From a bacterium HR33 (GTDB lineage: Bacteria > Gemmatimonadota > Gemmatimonadetes > Gemmatimonadales > GWC2-71-9), in contig BEIJ01000001.1 of NCBI GenBank assembly GCA_002923375.1, forward strand, positions 992,001-1,056,000: a stretch of DNA of 64,000 bases, written 5' to 3'. This document shows positions 7,947 to 16,995 of the stretch, in pieces (within the stretch, counting starts at the first letter, position 1; each line of letters opens with the position of its first letter). The notes under the pieces are model-generated. The model saw only the letters and a list, made by a program, of their open reading frames with translations. It was not told where the DNA came from and made no database searches. The translations under genes and the position numbers were made by a program.

Positions 7947-8588
7947 ATGAAGACGCTACTTGCAAAACCCCAAAGGACCGCCGGGGAGCGTTCCGCCGCC
8001 GCCAGGGAACTGAAGCGGCTGGACGATTCCCGGCTGGTGGCGGCCTACCTGGAGGGCCGCTCGGAGGCGTTCGACGAGCTGGTCGAGCGCTACCAAAAGC
8101 GGCTGCTCAACTTCGTCTATCGCACGATCGGAGATCGGGAGCGGGCGGAGGACTTGGTGCAGGAGGTGTTCATCCGGGTGCACCGGCACATTCACCGGTT
8201 CGACCAGACCAAGAAGTTCTCCACCTGGATCTACACCATCGCTTCGAATCTGGCGAAGAACGAGCTGCGCAACCGCAGCCGCAACCCGCTGGTCTTGTTC
8301 CAGACCATAAAGAAAAACTGGGAAGCGGATCACCGGCCGCTCCAGTTCGAGGACGTCCACCACCGTCCCGACGATCTCTACCGCAAGCGCCAGTTGCGCG
8401 AACTGGTGGAATGGGCGGTTGCGCAGTTGCCGGAGCATCATCGCCAGGTTTTTGTCCTGAGGGAGCTCGAAGGAAAGACCTACGAGGAGATTTCCGAGAT
8501 CGTAGGGTGCAACCTGGGAACGGTGAAAAGCCGGCTCAACCGAGCCCGCAACCGGTTCGCCCAGCTGGTAGCCCCTTATCTGGATTAG
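7947..8588 (+). CDS. RNA polymerase sigma factor, ECF subfamily
   Basis: This 213-residue protein has sigma region 2 (FDELVERYQKRLLNFVYRTIG through AEDLVQEVFIRVHRHIHRFD and FSTWIYTIASNLAKNELRNR, about residues 40-110) and region 4 (LPEHHRQVFVLRELEGKTYEEISEIVGCNLGTVKSRLNRAR, about residues 165-205). There is no region 1.1 or 3, as in RpoE-type extracytoplasmic-function sigma factors. It opens with a 25-residue basic extension. I chose the ATG at 7947 over an upstream in-frame ATG because it follows GGGAGCAGCT and fits the family. The next gene encodes a zinc-finger protein likely to be its anti-sigma factor. Confidence 0.92.
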   Translation: MKTLLAKPQRTAGERSAAARELKRLDDSRLVAAYLEGRSEAFDELVERYQKRLLNFVYRTIGDRERAEDLVQEVFIRVHRHIHRFDQTKKFSTWIYTIASNLAKNELRNRSRNPLVLFQTIKKNWEADHRPLQFEDVHHRPDDLYRKRQLRELVEWAVAQLPEHHRQVFVLRELEGKTYEEISEIVGCNLGTVKSRLNRARNRFAQLVAPYLD

Positions 8589-8758
8589 GGCGACCGGGAG
8601 ACCCGGGAGCCGAACCTAGCGCGCCGGTAGGGGCCGGGGGCGCCAGGGGGAAGCCGGCCGTACAGCGGATCCTCGAGCCTGTCATGCGGAACCTAGCCCG
8701 GTATTCGAGGTATATAGACCCGCTCCAGGTGGACCGGCTAGGGCCCGCGGTGCAGGGA

Positions 8759-9241
8759 ATGGACTGCAAAGAATTTTTGGAAAGATATTCCGAGTATCGG
8801 GACGGCAGGATCTGTGACGCCGAGATCCGCCGCCGGATGTTTTGGCACTTGCGGAGTTGTCCCCGTTGCGCCCGCTATGACGAAGTCCTTGCGGCCGGTG
8901 TGCGGGTGCTGCGCTCCCTGGCCCAACTCGAGCCCTCTTCCGATTTCCAGAAAACCCTCAAAACCCGTTTGAGCGAGGCCGCGTTGGCTCCGGTGGGACT
9001 GCCTCAGGCGGGACCAGTAGCGGCAGCTCTCCTCTTGGCCGCCGCTGCCACGCTGTTCTTCTTGGAGGGGGTGGCTGCATCCTTCTCCGAACAGGAGCGA
9101 AAGGCGCTCCCCGTCGTGGTGGTCAATCCCGGCGTGCCGTTCGTGAGCTTCGCCAGCGGTGAAGATCCGCTCCCCTGGGCCGTATCCCTCGACCTTCCCG
9201 AGCCGTCCGGGACAGCGGCACGTTGGGTCACCGCCCCTTGA
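8759..9241 (+). CDS. Anti-sigma factor with zinc-finger (zf-HC2) domain and one membrane helix
   Basis: The product (160 residues from this ATG) begins MDCKEFLERYSEYRDGRICDAEI and carries the HLRSCPRCARY motif, the H-x3-C-x2-C zinc signature of cytoplasmic anti-sigma domains. A hydrophobic segment PVAAALLLAAAATLFFLEGV near residues 84-103 would anchor it in the membrane with a short periplasmic tail. Position directly after the ECF sigma gene suggests that it holds that sigma factor inactive. An in-frame ATG at 8684 would add 25 residues without similarity to the family, so I prefer 8759. The 170 bases before it hold no other gene that I can see. Confidence 0.8.
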   Translation: MDCKEFLERYSEYRDGRICDAEIRRRMFWHLRSCPRCARYDEVLAAGVRVLRSLAQLEPSSDFQKTLKTRLSEAALAPVGLPQAGPVAAALLLAAAATLFFLEGVAASFSEQERKALPVVVVNPGVPFVSFASGEDPLPWAVSLDLPEPSGTAARWVTAP

Positions 9242-9281
9242 GCAGATTCCGAATGCCGGCGTAGCCGGGTAACTTCCGGTT

Positions 9282-10343
9282 ATGGCGGCGATCACTCTGG
9301 AATCCGTCGTGCGGCAGTTCGGGCGGGCGGAATTTCTCCCCGTCTATTATCTCACCGGCGAGGAGGAAACTCTCAAGGAGGAATTGATCGACAGCCTGGT
9401 GAATGCGGCGCTCGATCCCGCCTCCCGGGACTTCAACTTGGATATCCGGCAGGCTGCGGAGCTTTCGGTGGAAGATCTCCACAACCTGGTGGAGACCGTT
9501 CCCGTCTTCGCGCCGCGGCGGGTGGTGGTGATCAAAGGGATAGAGCAGTGGCGCAAGAACTCGAAGTTGTGGGAAAGCCTCTACCGCTACGCTGACCGCC
9601 CCTCGCCCACCACCGTACTGGTGGTCACGCAGGCGGGCGGGGAAAAACCCGATCCCAAGCTGATGCGCTCCGCGGCACATTTGGAATTGGAACCTCCATC
9701 GGGTGAGGAGTTGGCGGCCTGGGTCGAGCGCAAGGCGGCGGATTTGGGACTGCGACTCGAACGGAGCGCAATCGATCACCTGCTGGCGGTGGCGGGATCC
9801 GATTTGGCGCACCTCAAAGTGGAACTGGAGAAGCTGGCGGCCGCGTTCGGCTCGGAGAAAATCGTCGGCGAAGACGATGTGAGCCGCCTCGCCGGGGTGC
9901 GGCGCGGCGAGACCCTGGACGACTGGTGCAAAGCCGCCGTAGCCCGGCAGACCCCTCGGGCACTGGAACTGATCGACGTGGTCCTTCCTCAAGCGGGAGT
10001 CTCCGGAGTTCGAATGGTGACCGCCCTGGGGCAGGAACTGCTGGGGCTAAGACTTGCCCGTTCGCTGCTCGATCGGGGTATCACCGGGGGCCGGCTTCGG
10101 GGAGCGATTTTGCAGGCTCTGCGCACTCACCGCCCGAGGGCTCTGGGCGATTGGAAACTGGCCGCGGAGCGCTGGAGCGATGCGGCGGCCCTGTGGTCTT
10201 CGGCCGAGCTGGACGCTGCGATCCGGGCGGCCTACGAGGCGGATCGCGCCTTAAAGAGCACCACGGTGAGCGATGACCGGGCCCTACTCTGTAACTTGAT
10301 TCTAACCTTGGGCGCGCTGCGCGCCGAAGGAGCAGCAGCGTGA
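9282..10343 (+). CDS. holA: DNA polymerase III delta subunit
   Basis: This 353-residue protein matches HolA, the clamp-loader subunit that opens the DnaN sliding clamp. Landmarks are the early YYLTGEEETLKEELIDSLV segment, the RRVVVIKGIEQW strand after VETVPVFAPRR, the LEPPSGEELAAWVERKAADLGLRLE linker, and the helical domain containing LLAVAGSDLAHLKVELEKLA. It lacks Walker motifs, as expected for delta. The stop overlaps the GTG start of the SPOR protein gene (GTGA). Confidence 0.88.
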   Translation: MAAITLESVVRQFGRAEFLPVYYLTGEEETLKEELIDSLVNAALDPASRDFNLDIRQAAELSVEDLHNLVETVPVFAPRRVVVIKGIEQWRKNSKLWESLYRYADRPSPTTVLVVTQAGGEKPDPKLMRSAAHLELEPPSGEELAAWVERKAADLGLRLERSAIDHLLAVAGSDLAHLKVELEKLAAAFGSEKIVGEDDVSRLAGVRRGETLDDWCKAAVARQTPRALELIDVVLPQAGVSGVRMVTALGQELLGLRLARSLLDRGITGGRLRGAILQALRTHRPRALGDWKLAAERWSDAAALWSSAELDAAIRAAYEADRALKSTTVSDDRALLCNLILTLGALRAEGAAA

Positions 10344-11167
10344 AGCCGAGAGCGTTACTGCTCGCCTTGAGTTTGGCCGGCAGTCCCGTTTGGGCGCAAC
10401 AGGACTCGCTCTTTCCCGACAGCGTGCTGAGAGAGGCGGTGCGCTTGGTCACCGAGGGCCAGGGAGACTCGGCCCGGGCTCTGGTGCGCTCGCGCCTGTC
10501 GGCTTGGTCGCCTCAAGACTCCCTCTACCCCCTGGCGCTTTTTACGGCGGGCGTGGTAGCCCAGGCTGCCGAGAGCGCTCTCACTTACTTCCGCCGGGTG
10601 AGTATCGAGTACAGCCGTTCCCGGTGGGCGCCGGCAGCGCTGCTGCGGCTGGCCCAATACGCCTTCGCCCGGGGCGACTGGAACGGCGCACTCCGCAGCG
10701 CGGAGCGGGTTCTGCTGGACTACCCGGGCAGCCCGGAACGCGCCGCTGCCGCCTACTGGGCGGGGCGCTCGCACCTGGAACTGGGCAACCTTGCCGAAGC
10801 TTGCCGGCTTTTCGAGCGCGCTGAAGCGGAGGCGGGGTTGGAGGTAGAAATAGCCAATCGCGCCCGGTTCTATCTCCAGCGCTGCCGTACGGTGGCCACC
10901 CGGGATACCGCCGCCGCGCGCCCCGGTACAGCCGCAACCCGGGCGAGTTTCAGCGTTCAAGTGGCCGCGGTGCAGAGCCCGGTGGCCGCCGACGAGGTGA
11001 TGCGCTCCTTAAGGGCGCGAGGCTACGAGCCGCGCGTGATTCGCGATACCGACGGGCTGTTCAAGGTGAGGGTAGGCCAGTTCCGCAGCCGGGAGGAGGC
11101 CCAGCGCCTCGCAGCCGAGTTGCGCCGCATTTTGGGCGGCAACCCCTTTGTAGTGGAGGAACGTTGA
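10340..11167 (+). CDS. Secreted tetratricopeptide-like protein with C-terminal SPOR domain
   Basis: This 275-residue protein has an N-terminal signal peptide (MKPRALLLALSLAGSPVWAQ, cleavage probably after AQ). About 150 residues of helical TPR-like repeats follow (for example LRLAQYAFARGDWNGALRSAERVLLDYPGS). A SPOR domain covers about residues 205-275 (FSVQVAAVQSPVAADEVMR through LFKVRVGQFRSREEAQRLA). SPOR domains bind denuded septal peptidoglycan, so a role in cell-wall or division-site biology is likely; the repeats suggest a protein partner. It starts at a GTG overlapping holA, and its stop overlaps the TTG start of mutS. Confidence 0.85.
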   Translation: MKPRALLLALSLAGSPVWAQQDSLFPDSVLREAVRLVTEGQGDSARALVRSRLSAWSPQDSLYPLALFTAGVVAQAAESALTYFRRVSIEYSRSRWAPAALLRLAQYAFARGDWNGALRSAERVLLDYPGSPERAAAAYWAGRSHLELGNLAEACRLFERAEAEAGLEVEIANRARFYLQRCRTVATRDTAAARPGTAATRASFSVQVAAVQSPVAADEVMRSLRARGYEPRVIRDTDGLFKVRVGQFRSREEAQRLAAELRRILGGNPFVVEER

Positions 11168-13746
11168 ACCCCCGCGCTCCAGCCGCCACGCCTCTGATGC
11201 AGCAGTACCGGGAGATCAAAGCCCGGCACCGGGACGCCATCCTGTTCTTCCGAATGGGCGATTTTTACGAAATGTTCTTCGAGGACGCCGAGCTTGCAGC
11301 CCGCGAGTTGGGTCTCACCCTAACCACCCGCAACAACGGAGGTGCCGCCGACGTTCCGCTGGCGGGCGTTCCGGTTCGGGCGGCCGGCGAATATTTGAAG
11401 CGGCTGGTGGAGCGAGGCTACCGGGTGGCCATCTGCGAGCAAATCGAAGACCCGAAGCAGGCCAAGGGGGTGGTACGGCGCGCGGTGGTCGAGACGGTCA
11501 CACCGGGAGCCGCTCTGGAAGAGGGACTACTGGATGCCGCGCGCAACAACTTTCTGCTGGCGGTACTCCCCGGCGACCAGATAGGGCTCGCGGCGGTGGA
11601 TCTCTCGACCGGGGAATTCTTTCTGGAGGTCACCACTCGGGAGCACTTCCGCGCGGCGTTGTTGCGCTTCGATCCCAAGGAGATCGTGGTACCCTCGGGT
11701 TCGAAGCTCGAGCTTCCTGAAGAGGTGCTGCTGACCGAGCGGGAGCCTTGGGAATTCGACTGGTCCTGGGCTAGTGAAGAGCTGGCTCGCCGGTTCGGAG
11801 TGTCGGGGCTCGAGGGCTTGGGGATCCAGGCGGAAGACCGTCCTGCCATCGGCGCTGCGGGCGCCCTTCTGCGGTACGCGGCCGAGCTCAGACCGTCGGG
11901 ATTGCCCCAACTTTCCCGCCCCGTGGTCCTGAGGGGCGGAGCGCTGATGCCGCTGGACGAAATGACCCGGCGCAACTTGGAGTTGGTGGAACCGATGCGG
12001 CCGGGAGGGATCACCCTGCTCAAAGTGCTGGACCAAACGGTGACGCCCATGGGGAGCCGGCTGCTTCGCCAGTGGCTGGTAGCACCGCTGTGCGTTCCCG
12101 ACCGCATCCGAGAGCGGCACGATGCGGTGGAGGTCTTGGCCGGCGATGCGCGGGCCAGGGAGCGCCTCCGAGAGGCGTTGAAAGGGGTAAGAGACCTGGA
12201 ACGCTTGGCCAGCCGCGCGGCTAACCGGAGGGCTTCGCCCCGCGACTTGGGAGCGCTGCGCGATTCCCTCGACCGGCTGCCCGACGTGGTCGAAGCGCTT
12301 CAGGCAATAAAGCGGCGCGAGACGAGTTCGGAGCTGGAGCGCATCGCCGGGCAGGTGGACTCCCTGGGCGATGTTGCCGCCGAGCTCCGGAAAGCGCTGG
12401 TGCTCCATCCCCCGGCGCAATTGGGCGAAGGAGACACCATCAGACCGGGAGCCGACCGCGAGTTGGACGAGGCTCGCGATCTTCGAGACGGGGGCAAGCG
12501 ATTCATTGCCGGCCTGCAGGCGCGCGAGCGGGAACGTACCGGCATCCAATCGTTGAAGGTGGGTTACAACAAGGTCTTCGGCTATTACCTGGAGGTGACC
12601 AAGGCTCAGCGGCACGCCGTGCCGCCGCACTACGAGCGCCGCCAGACGCTGACCAACGCCGAGCGCTACGTGACCCCGGAGCTCAAGGAGTACGAGGCGC
12701 GGGTGCTGGGAGCCGAAGAGCGGATAGCCGAGCGGGAGCGGGAACTTTTCGACCAACTTTGCTCGCGCATTGCGGCGGCGATCGGGCGCATCCAGCGCAC
12801 TGCACGATTGCTGGCCGAGCTGGACGTGTTCGCTTCCCTGGCCGAAGTTGCGGTACGGAACCGCTACGCCAGGCCGGAGATCACCGACGACTTTGCGATC
12901 GAGCTGGAGCGGTGCAGGCATCCGGTGGTAGAGCAGTGCCTTCCCGCCGGCAGTTTCATACCCAACGACATCCGGTTGAACGAATCTCAGAGGGTGATCT
13001 TGCTCACCGGCCCCAACATGGCGGGGAAATCCACCATCCTGAGGCAGGTGGGTCTGGCCGTGATCATGGCCCAGATGGGCAGCTTCGTGCCGGCGGAGCG
13101 AGCCCGGATCGGAGTGGTGGACCGGGTCTTTACCCGGGTGGGTGCCAGCGACAACCTGGGCTTGGGCCAATCCACCTTTATGGTGGAGATGATCGAGACC
13201 AGCGCGATTTTGCACGGCGCCACCGGGCGCTCCTTGGTCCTGCTCGACGAGATCGGCCGGGGCACCTCCACCTACGACGGCGTCGCCATCGCCTGGGCGG
13301 TGACCGAACAGCTGCACGATCGCATCGGCTGCAAGACGATCTTCGCCACTCACTACCACGAACTCACCCAGCTTACCGAGCGGTTACAGCACGCCAAGAA
13401 CTTCAACGTCGCGGTAAGAGAGACCGGCGATGGTATCGTCTTCCTGCACCAGTTGCAGCCCGGAGCCACCGACCGCTCTTACGGGATTCATGTGGCCCGA
13501 CTAGCGGGCCTCCCCTTGGAGGTGGTGCGGCGAGCGCGGGAGATTTTGGCTGGCCTGGAGGCGGGTCATCGCGTGGCTCCGGTCAAAAAGCCTCCCGATC
13601 GAACCGCCCAGCTGGCGCTGTTCGAAACCGAGCATCCGGTGATCCGGGATCTCTTGGAACTCGATCCCGACCGCATGACGCCGATCGAAGCTTTGAGCCG
13701 GCTGGCGGAACTCAAGAAGCGGGCTGCGCCGGGAGGGGACGGGTGA
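11164..13746 (+). CDS. mutS: DNA mismatch repair protein MutS
   Basis: This 860-residue protein has all MutS parts: the mismatch-binding domain with FFRMGDFYEMFFEDA (about residues 28-42, including the Phe-x-Glu mismatch wedge), connector, lever and clamp domains, and the C-terminal ABC ATPase. The ATPase has Walker A GPNMAGKSTILRQVG, a Walker B/signature region LVLLDEIGRGTSTYDG and the FATHYHELTQL switch. The extreme C-terminus is the usual short helical tail. The start is TTG at 11164 overlapping the SPOR gene stop; the first residues (NPRAPAATPLMQQYREIK) match the family start. The stop overlaps the next gene by GTGA. mutL is not in the window. Confidence 0.97.
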   Translation: MNPRAPAATPLMQQYREIKARHRDAILFFRMGDFYEMFFEDAELAARELGLTLTTRNNGGAADVPLAGVPVRAAGEYLKRLVERGYRVAICEQIEDPKQAKGVVRRAVVETVTPGAALEEGLLDAARNNFLLAVLPGDQIGLAAVDLSTGEFFLEVTTREHFRAALLRFDPKEIVVPSGSKLELPEEVLLTEREPWEFDWSWASEELARRFGVSGLEGLGIQAEDRPAIGAAGALLRYAAELRPSGLPQLSRPVVLRGGALMPLDEMTRRNLELVEPMRPGGITLLKVLDQTVTPMGSRLLRQWLVAPLCVPDRIRERHDAVEVLAGDARARERLREALKGVRDLERLASRAANRRASPRDLGALRDSLDRLPDVVEALQAIKRRETSSELERIAGQVDSLGDVAAELRKALVLHPPAQLGEGDTIRPGADRELDEARDLRDGGKRFIAGLQARERERTGIQSLKVGYNKVFGYYLEVTKAQRHAVPPHYERRQTLTNAERYVTPELKEYEARVLGAEERIAERERELFDQLCSRIAAAIGRIQRTARLLAELDVFASLAEVAVRNRYARPEITDDFAIELERCRHPVVEQCLPAGSFIPNDIRLNESQRVILLTGPNMAGKSTILRQVGLAVIMAQMGSFVPAERARIGVVDRVFTRVGASDNLGLGQSTFMVEMIETSAILHGATGRSLVLLDEIGRGTSTYDGVAIAWAVTEQLHDRIGCKTIFATHYHELTQLTERLQHAKNFNVAVRETGDGIVFLHQLQPGATDRSYGIHVARLAGLPLEVVRRAREILAGLEAGHRVAPVKKPPDRTAQLALFETEHPVIRDLLELDPDRMTPIEALSRLAELKKRAAPGGDG

Positions 13747-14141
13747 GGCGCTGGTTTTGGTCGATAGCGATCCTAGCGGCCTGCGGCTCCGAAACCGGAT
13801 TTCCCCAAGCAGGATCGGGAGACGCGCCTCCACCTTTCGAGCCGCCGGTGCTGCTCAACGCGGAATCGCCGGTGAACTATCCTCGAGACATGTTCGAGCA
13901 GCAGGTGGAAGGTGTGGTGGTGCTGCGGCTGTACGTTACCGCCGAAGGAAACGTGGTACCCGAATCCACTCGGATCGCGGAAGCCAGCGGCTACCCCGAA
14001 CTCGACTCCGCGGCGCTCAGGGGGGTCGAGTCGATGCGGTTCGCTCCGGCCCGGCGCAACGGACAGCCGGTGGGTACCCTTTTTCTGCAACCGGTCCATT
14101 TCAGACAGCCCGATCGGGCCGAAAGGGGAGGAGAGCGGTGA
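13743..14141 (+). CDS. Predicted lipoprotein with TonB C-terminal domain
   Basis: This 132-residue protein starts at the GTG overlapping the mutS stop. Its N-terminus is a lipoprotein signal with lipobox LAAC at about residues 11-14, and nearly all of the remainder is a TonB C-terminal domain. That domain runs from NYPRDMFEQQVEGVVVLRLYVT through SGYPELDSAALRGVESMRFAPARRNGQPV. Classical TonB is held by an N-terminal membrane helix and has a proline-rich spanner, both absent here. It may be a periplasmic or lipid-anchored adaptor rather than an energy transducer. Confidence 0.8.
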   Translation: MRRWFWSIAILAACGSETGFPQAGSGDAPPPFEPPVLLNAESPVNYPRDMFEQQVEGVVVLRLYVTAEGNVVPESTRIAEASGYPELDSAALRGVESMRFAPARRNGQPVGTLFLQPVHFRQPDRAERGGER

Positions 14142-15523
14142 ACCGGGAAAAGCGGGTGTACGACAATGTGCTCCAAGCTATCGGATGGACTCCGCTGATT
14201 CGCCTCAACAAGCTGACGGCGGGGATAAAGACGCCGGTCTACGTAAAGGCCGAATACTTCAATCCCGGTGGCTCGGTGAAAGACCGTATCGGGATCGCGA
14301 TGATCGAGGCGGCGGAAAAAGAGGGGAAGCTTAAGCCCGGCGGGTTGATCGTGGAGGCGACTTCGGGGAACACCGGTATCGGGTTGGCGCTGGCGGCCGC
14401 GGTGAAGGGCTACCGCTGCATCTTCACCATGCCGGACAAGATGTCCCAGGAGAAATCCCGCCTGCTGCGAGCATTCGGGGCGGAGGTGATCATCACCCCC
14501 ACGGCCGTGCCGCCCGACCATCCCGACAACTACATCATGAAGGGCCGCGCCATAGCCGCCTCGCACCCCAACGCGATCTTCGCCGACCAGCACTACAATC
14601 CGGTGAACCCGGAAGCCCACTACCGGACTACCGGACCCGAGATTTGGGAACAGACCGAGGGCAAGATCACCCACTTCGTCTGCTCTCCCGGCACCGGAGG
14701 GACGGTGACCGGAGCGGGACGCTATCTCAAGGAACGCAATCCCAAGATCCGAGTCATCGCCGGCGACCCGGTGGGGTCGATCTACAGCGAATACGCCCGC
14801 ACTCACCGCAAGATCGAGGGACAGCCCTACAAGGTCGAAGGCATAGGAGGGGACAAGATTCCCTCCACCCTCGACTTCGACGTGGTGGACGAGTGGATCG
14901 TGGTGAGCGACAAGGAAGCGATGCTGATGGCGCGGCGACTGGCCCGCGAAGAAGGCTTGTTCGCCGGAGGCTCCACCGGGGTGAACCTGGTAGCCGCCCT
15001 AGAAGTGGCCCGGCGGCTAAACGACCCCGGCGCGCTGGTGGTAACGGTATTGGCCGATACCGGAGAACGCTATCTCTCGAAAGTGTACAGCGACGAGTGG
15101 ATGCGGGAAAACCAGATGCTCGAGGACCAGCGCCTGACCCTCGCCGCACTGCTGGCGGCCAAACCGGCGGATGCGCCCGAGTTGGTAAGCATCGCCCCTA
15201 GCGGGACGGCGCGCCAGGCTCTCAATCTGATGAGCACCTACAACGTCTCCCAGCTCCCGGTCATAGACGGGACCGATTGCATCGGGTCGGTCTCGGAGGG
15301 AACCCTCGCCGCCAAGGCCCTGGCCAACCCCGAGATCCTGGAACGGCCGGTCCTCGAGGTGATGGAGCCGCCCTATCCGGTGGTCGATCCCGATTTCCCG
15401 GTGGCCGAACTGATAGCGGTGCTGAGCCGGGAGAGTCCCGCCGTGCTGGTGCGCCGTAACGGGGTTCCCGCAGGGATCGTCACCCGCTACGATGTCCTGC
15501 ATCACGTGGCGGGGATCCGATGA
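14138..15523 (+). CDS. Cystathionine beta-synthase (PLP domain plus CBS pair)
   Basis: This 461-residue protein joins a PLP-dependent cysteine synthase/CBS fold (about residues 1-330) to two CBS motifs (about residues 340-461). The PLP lysine is in NPGGSVKDR (K48), the phosphate loop is SPGTGGTVTGAG and the substrate loop is EATSGNTGIG. The CBS pair includes TYNVSQLPVIDG and AVLVRRNGVPAGIVTRYDVL. The architecture matches bacterial cystathionine beta-synthases that condense serine or O-acetylserine with homocysteine. The CBS pair may sense an adenosyl ligand. The GTG start overlaps the upstream stop. O-acetylserine sulfhydrylase activity is an alternative. Confidence 0.88.
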   Translation: MNREKRVYDNVLQAIGWTPLIRLNKLTAGIKTPVYVKAEYFNPGGSVKDRIGIAMIEAAEKEGKLKPGGLIVEATSGNTGIGLALAAAVKGYRCIFTMPDKMSQEKSRLLRAFGAEVIITPTAVPPDHPDNYIMKGRAIAASHPNAIFADQHYNPVNPEAHYRTTGPEIWEQTEGKITHFVCSPGTGGTVTGAGRYLKERNPKIRVIAGDPVGSIYSEYARTHRKIEGQPYKVEGIGGDKIPSTLDFDVVDEWIVVSDKEAMLMARRLAREEGLFAGGSTGVNLVAALEVARRLNDPGALVVTVLADTGERYLSKVYSDEWMRENQMLEDQRLTLAALLAAKPADAPELVSIAPSGTARQALNLMSTYNVSQLPVIDGTDCIGSVSEGTLAAKALANPEILERPVLEVMEPPYPVVDPDFPVAELIAVLSRESPAVLVRRNGVPAGIVTRYDVLHHVAGIR

Positions 15524-15571
15524 AAAACTCGGCTTGGAACCGCAACCCCGTTGCGGCCGCCTGAAGCCCAT

Positions 15572-15955
15572 ATGGGAACGTACCTGGTTTCGGCCGAAGC
15601 TTCCTTCTCGGCGGCTCACACGCTGGCCGGAGTGGACCGCTGCGACCGGATGCACGGCCACGACTGGCGGATACGCCTCACGGTGGAAGTGCCGGAGGAC
15701 AAAGTCGGCGCAACCGGGATGGCGGTGGATTTCCGCACCGTCGAGGCCTTGGCCGCGGAGGCGGTGGCGGATTTTGACCACCGGCTGCTCAACGAGCTGG
15801 AAGCGTTCAAGGGCGTATCCCCCACCGCGGAACGGGTGGCACTGGAAGTTTCGCGGAGAGTCCGGGATCGCCTCGAAGCCGCACTACCAGAGGCCCGGCT
15901 TTACGAGGTAGAGGTCTGGGAGACGCCAACCTACCGGGTGGTCTACCGGCCGTGA
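15572..15955 (+). CDS. 6-pyruvoyl-tetrahydropterin synthase / 6-carboxytetrahydropterin synthase (QueD-like)
   Basis: This 127-residue protein has the PTPS signature: a first zinc histidine in FSAAHTL, the catalytic Cys and zinc histidines in DRCDRMHGHDW, an acidic DFDHRLLNELE segment, and PTAERVALEVSRRV supplying the pterin-binding Glu. QueD converts 7,8-dihydroneopterin triphosphate to 6-carboxytetrahydropterin for queuosine synthesis. No other que gene is next to it, so a tetrahydropterin role cannot be excluded. I chose the ATG at 15572 over a TTG 21 bases upstream. The stop overlaps the ddl GTG. Confidence 0.85.
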   Translation: MGTYLVSAEASFSAAHTLAGVDRCDRMHGHDWRIRLTVEVPEDKVGATGMAVDFRTVEALAAEAVADFDHRLLNELEAFKGVSPTAERVALEVSRRVRDRLEAALPEARLYEVEVWETPTYRVVYRP

Positions 15956-16977
15956 GCCGGATCGCCGTTCTAACCGGAGGATCGACCCCGGAGCGAGAAG
16001 TGGCTCTAGCGGGGGCGGCGCAAGTGGTCAGAGCTCTGCGGGAATTGGGGCACTCGGTATGCGTGGTGGATACGGTGGAAGGGCCGCTGAGCGACGAGCA
16101 GGAAGCTCGCCTCCTGGTTCCCGCCGTGGGGAAGGCACCGCCCTCCGCCGAGGAACTGCAGTTGCTGAAGGAGCGCGAGCTGGGGCCGGCTCTGGCGGAG
16201 CTGCCGGAAATCAAGCAAGCCGATCTGGTGTTCTTAGTGCTCCACGGCCTTGCCGGAGAAGGAGGCGAGGTCCAGGCCGTGCTGGAGCTTGCAGGCGTAA
16301 CCTACACCGGTAGCGGGCCCCTGGGGAGCGCGTTGGCCATGGACAAGGATGTGGCCAAACGGATCTGCCGCCATGCGGGAATCCCCACTCCCGACTGGCT
16401 GATGTGGCCCGCCTCCCGCGAGGCAATCGAAGCTTTGGGCTACCCTCTGGTGGTGAAACCCTCTAAGACCGGCTCTACCGTAGGGACCAGTGTGGTTCGC
16501 AGCTACTCCGAGGTGGAACCGGCGGTGGCCGAAGCGTTGCGTTATGACGACGAGGTGTTGCTGGAAGCCTTTCTCCCCGGGCGCGAGCTCACAGTAGGAG
16601 TACTCGGCGACCGAGCTTTGGCGGTGGGAGAGATCGTTCCTCCGGGCGAGATTTTCGATTACGAGGCCAAATACACTCCCGGCGCTACCCGCGAGATCTT
16701 TCCCGCCGCGCTGCCGGAGGAGCTGGCCGAAACGGTAAAGCGATTGGCGCTTGCCGCGCACCGGGCGCTGAAGCTCCGGGACTTCTCGCGAGTGGACTTT
16801 AGGTTGGACTCCCAGGGAAAGCCCTGTTTTCTGGAAGCCAACACCCTGCCCGGGCTCACCTCGACCAGTCTCCTGCCCCAATCGGCGGCCGCCTGCGGTA
16901 TAGGGTTTGCCCAGCTGTGCGAGACCATATGCCGCCTGGCTTTGAGCAGGGAGGCGCGGAACAAAGTGGCCACGTAA
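15952..16977 (+). CDS. ddl: D-alanine--D-alanine ligase
   Basis: This 341-residue ATP-grasp enzyme makes the D-Ala-D-Ala dipeptide for peptidoglycan. It opens with IAVLTGGSTPEREVAL and has the HGLAGEGGEVQAVLELAGVTYTGSG substrate region, ATP-binding lysines in YPLVVKPSKTGSTVGTSVV, and the metal-binding EANTLPGLTSTSLLPQSA near the C-terminus. Length is close to the family norm. It starts at the GTG overlapping the upstream PTPS gene. Confidence 0.94.
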   Translation: MSRIAVLTGGSTPEREVALAGAAQVVRALRELGHSVCVVDTVEGPLSDEQEARLLVPAVGKAPPSAEELQLLKERELGPALAELPEIKQADLVFLVLHGLAGEGGEVQAVLELAGVTYTGSGPLGSALAMDKDVAKRICRHAGIPTPDWLMWPASREAIEALGYPLVVKPSKTGSTVGTSVVRSYSEVEPAVAEALRYDDEVLLEAFLPGRELTVGVLGDRALAVGEIVPPGEIFDYEAKYTPGATREIFPAALPEELAETVKRLALAAHRALKLRDFSRVDFRLDSQGKPCFLEANTLPGLTSTSLLPQSAAACGIGFAQLCETICRLALSREARNKVAT

Positions 16978-16995
16978 AATAGTAAGAGAGATTGT

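Noticed and set aside
11527-13359. 610-residue open frame on the minus strand opposite mutS
   Set aside because: It is antisense to a clear MutS, has no recognisable domain, and such long open antisense frames are expected in high-GC genes.
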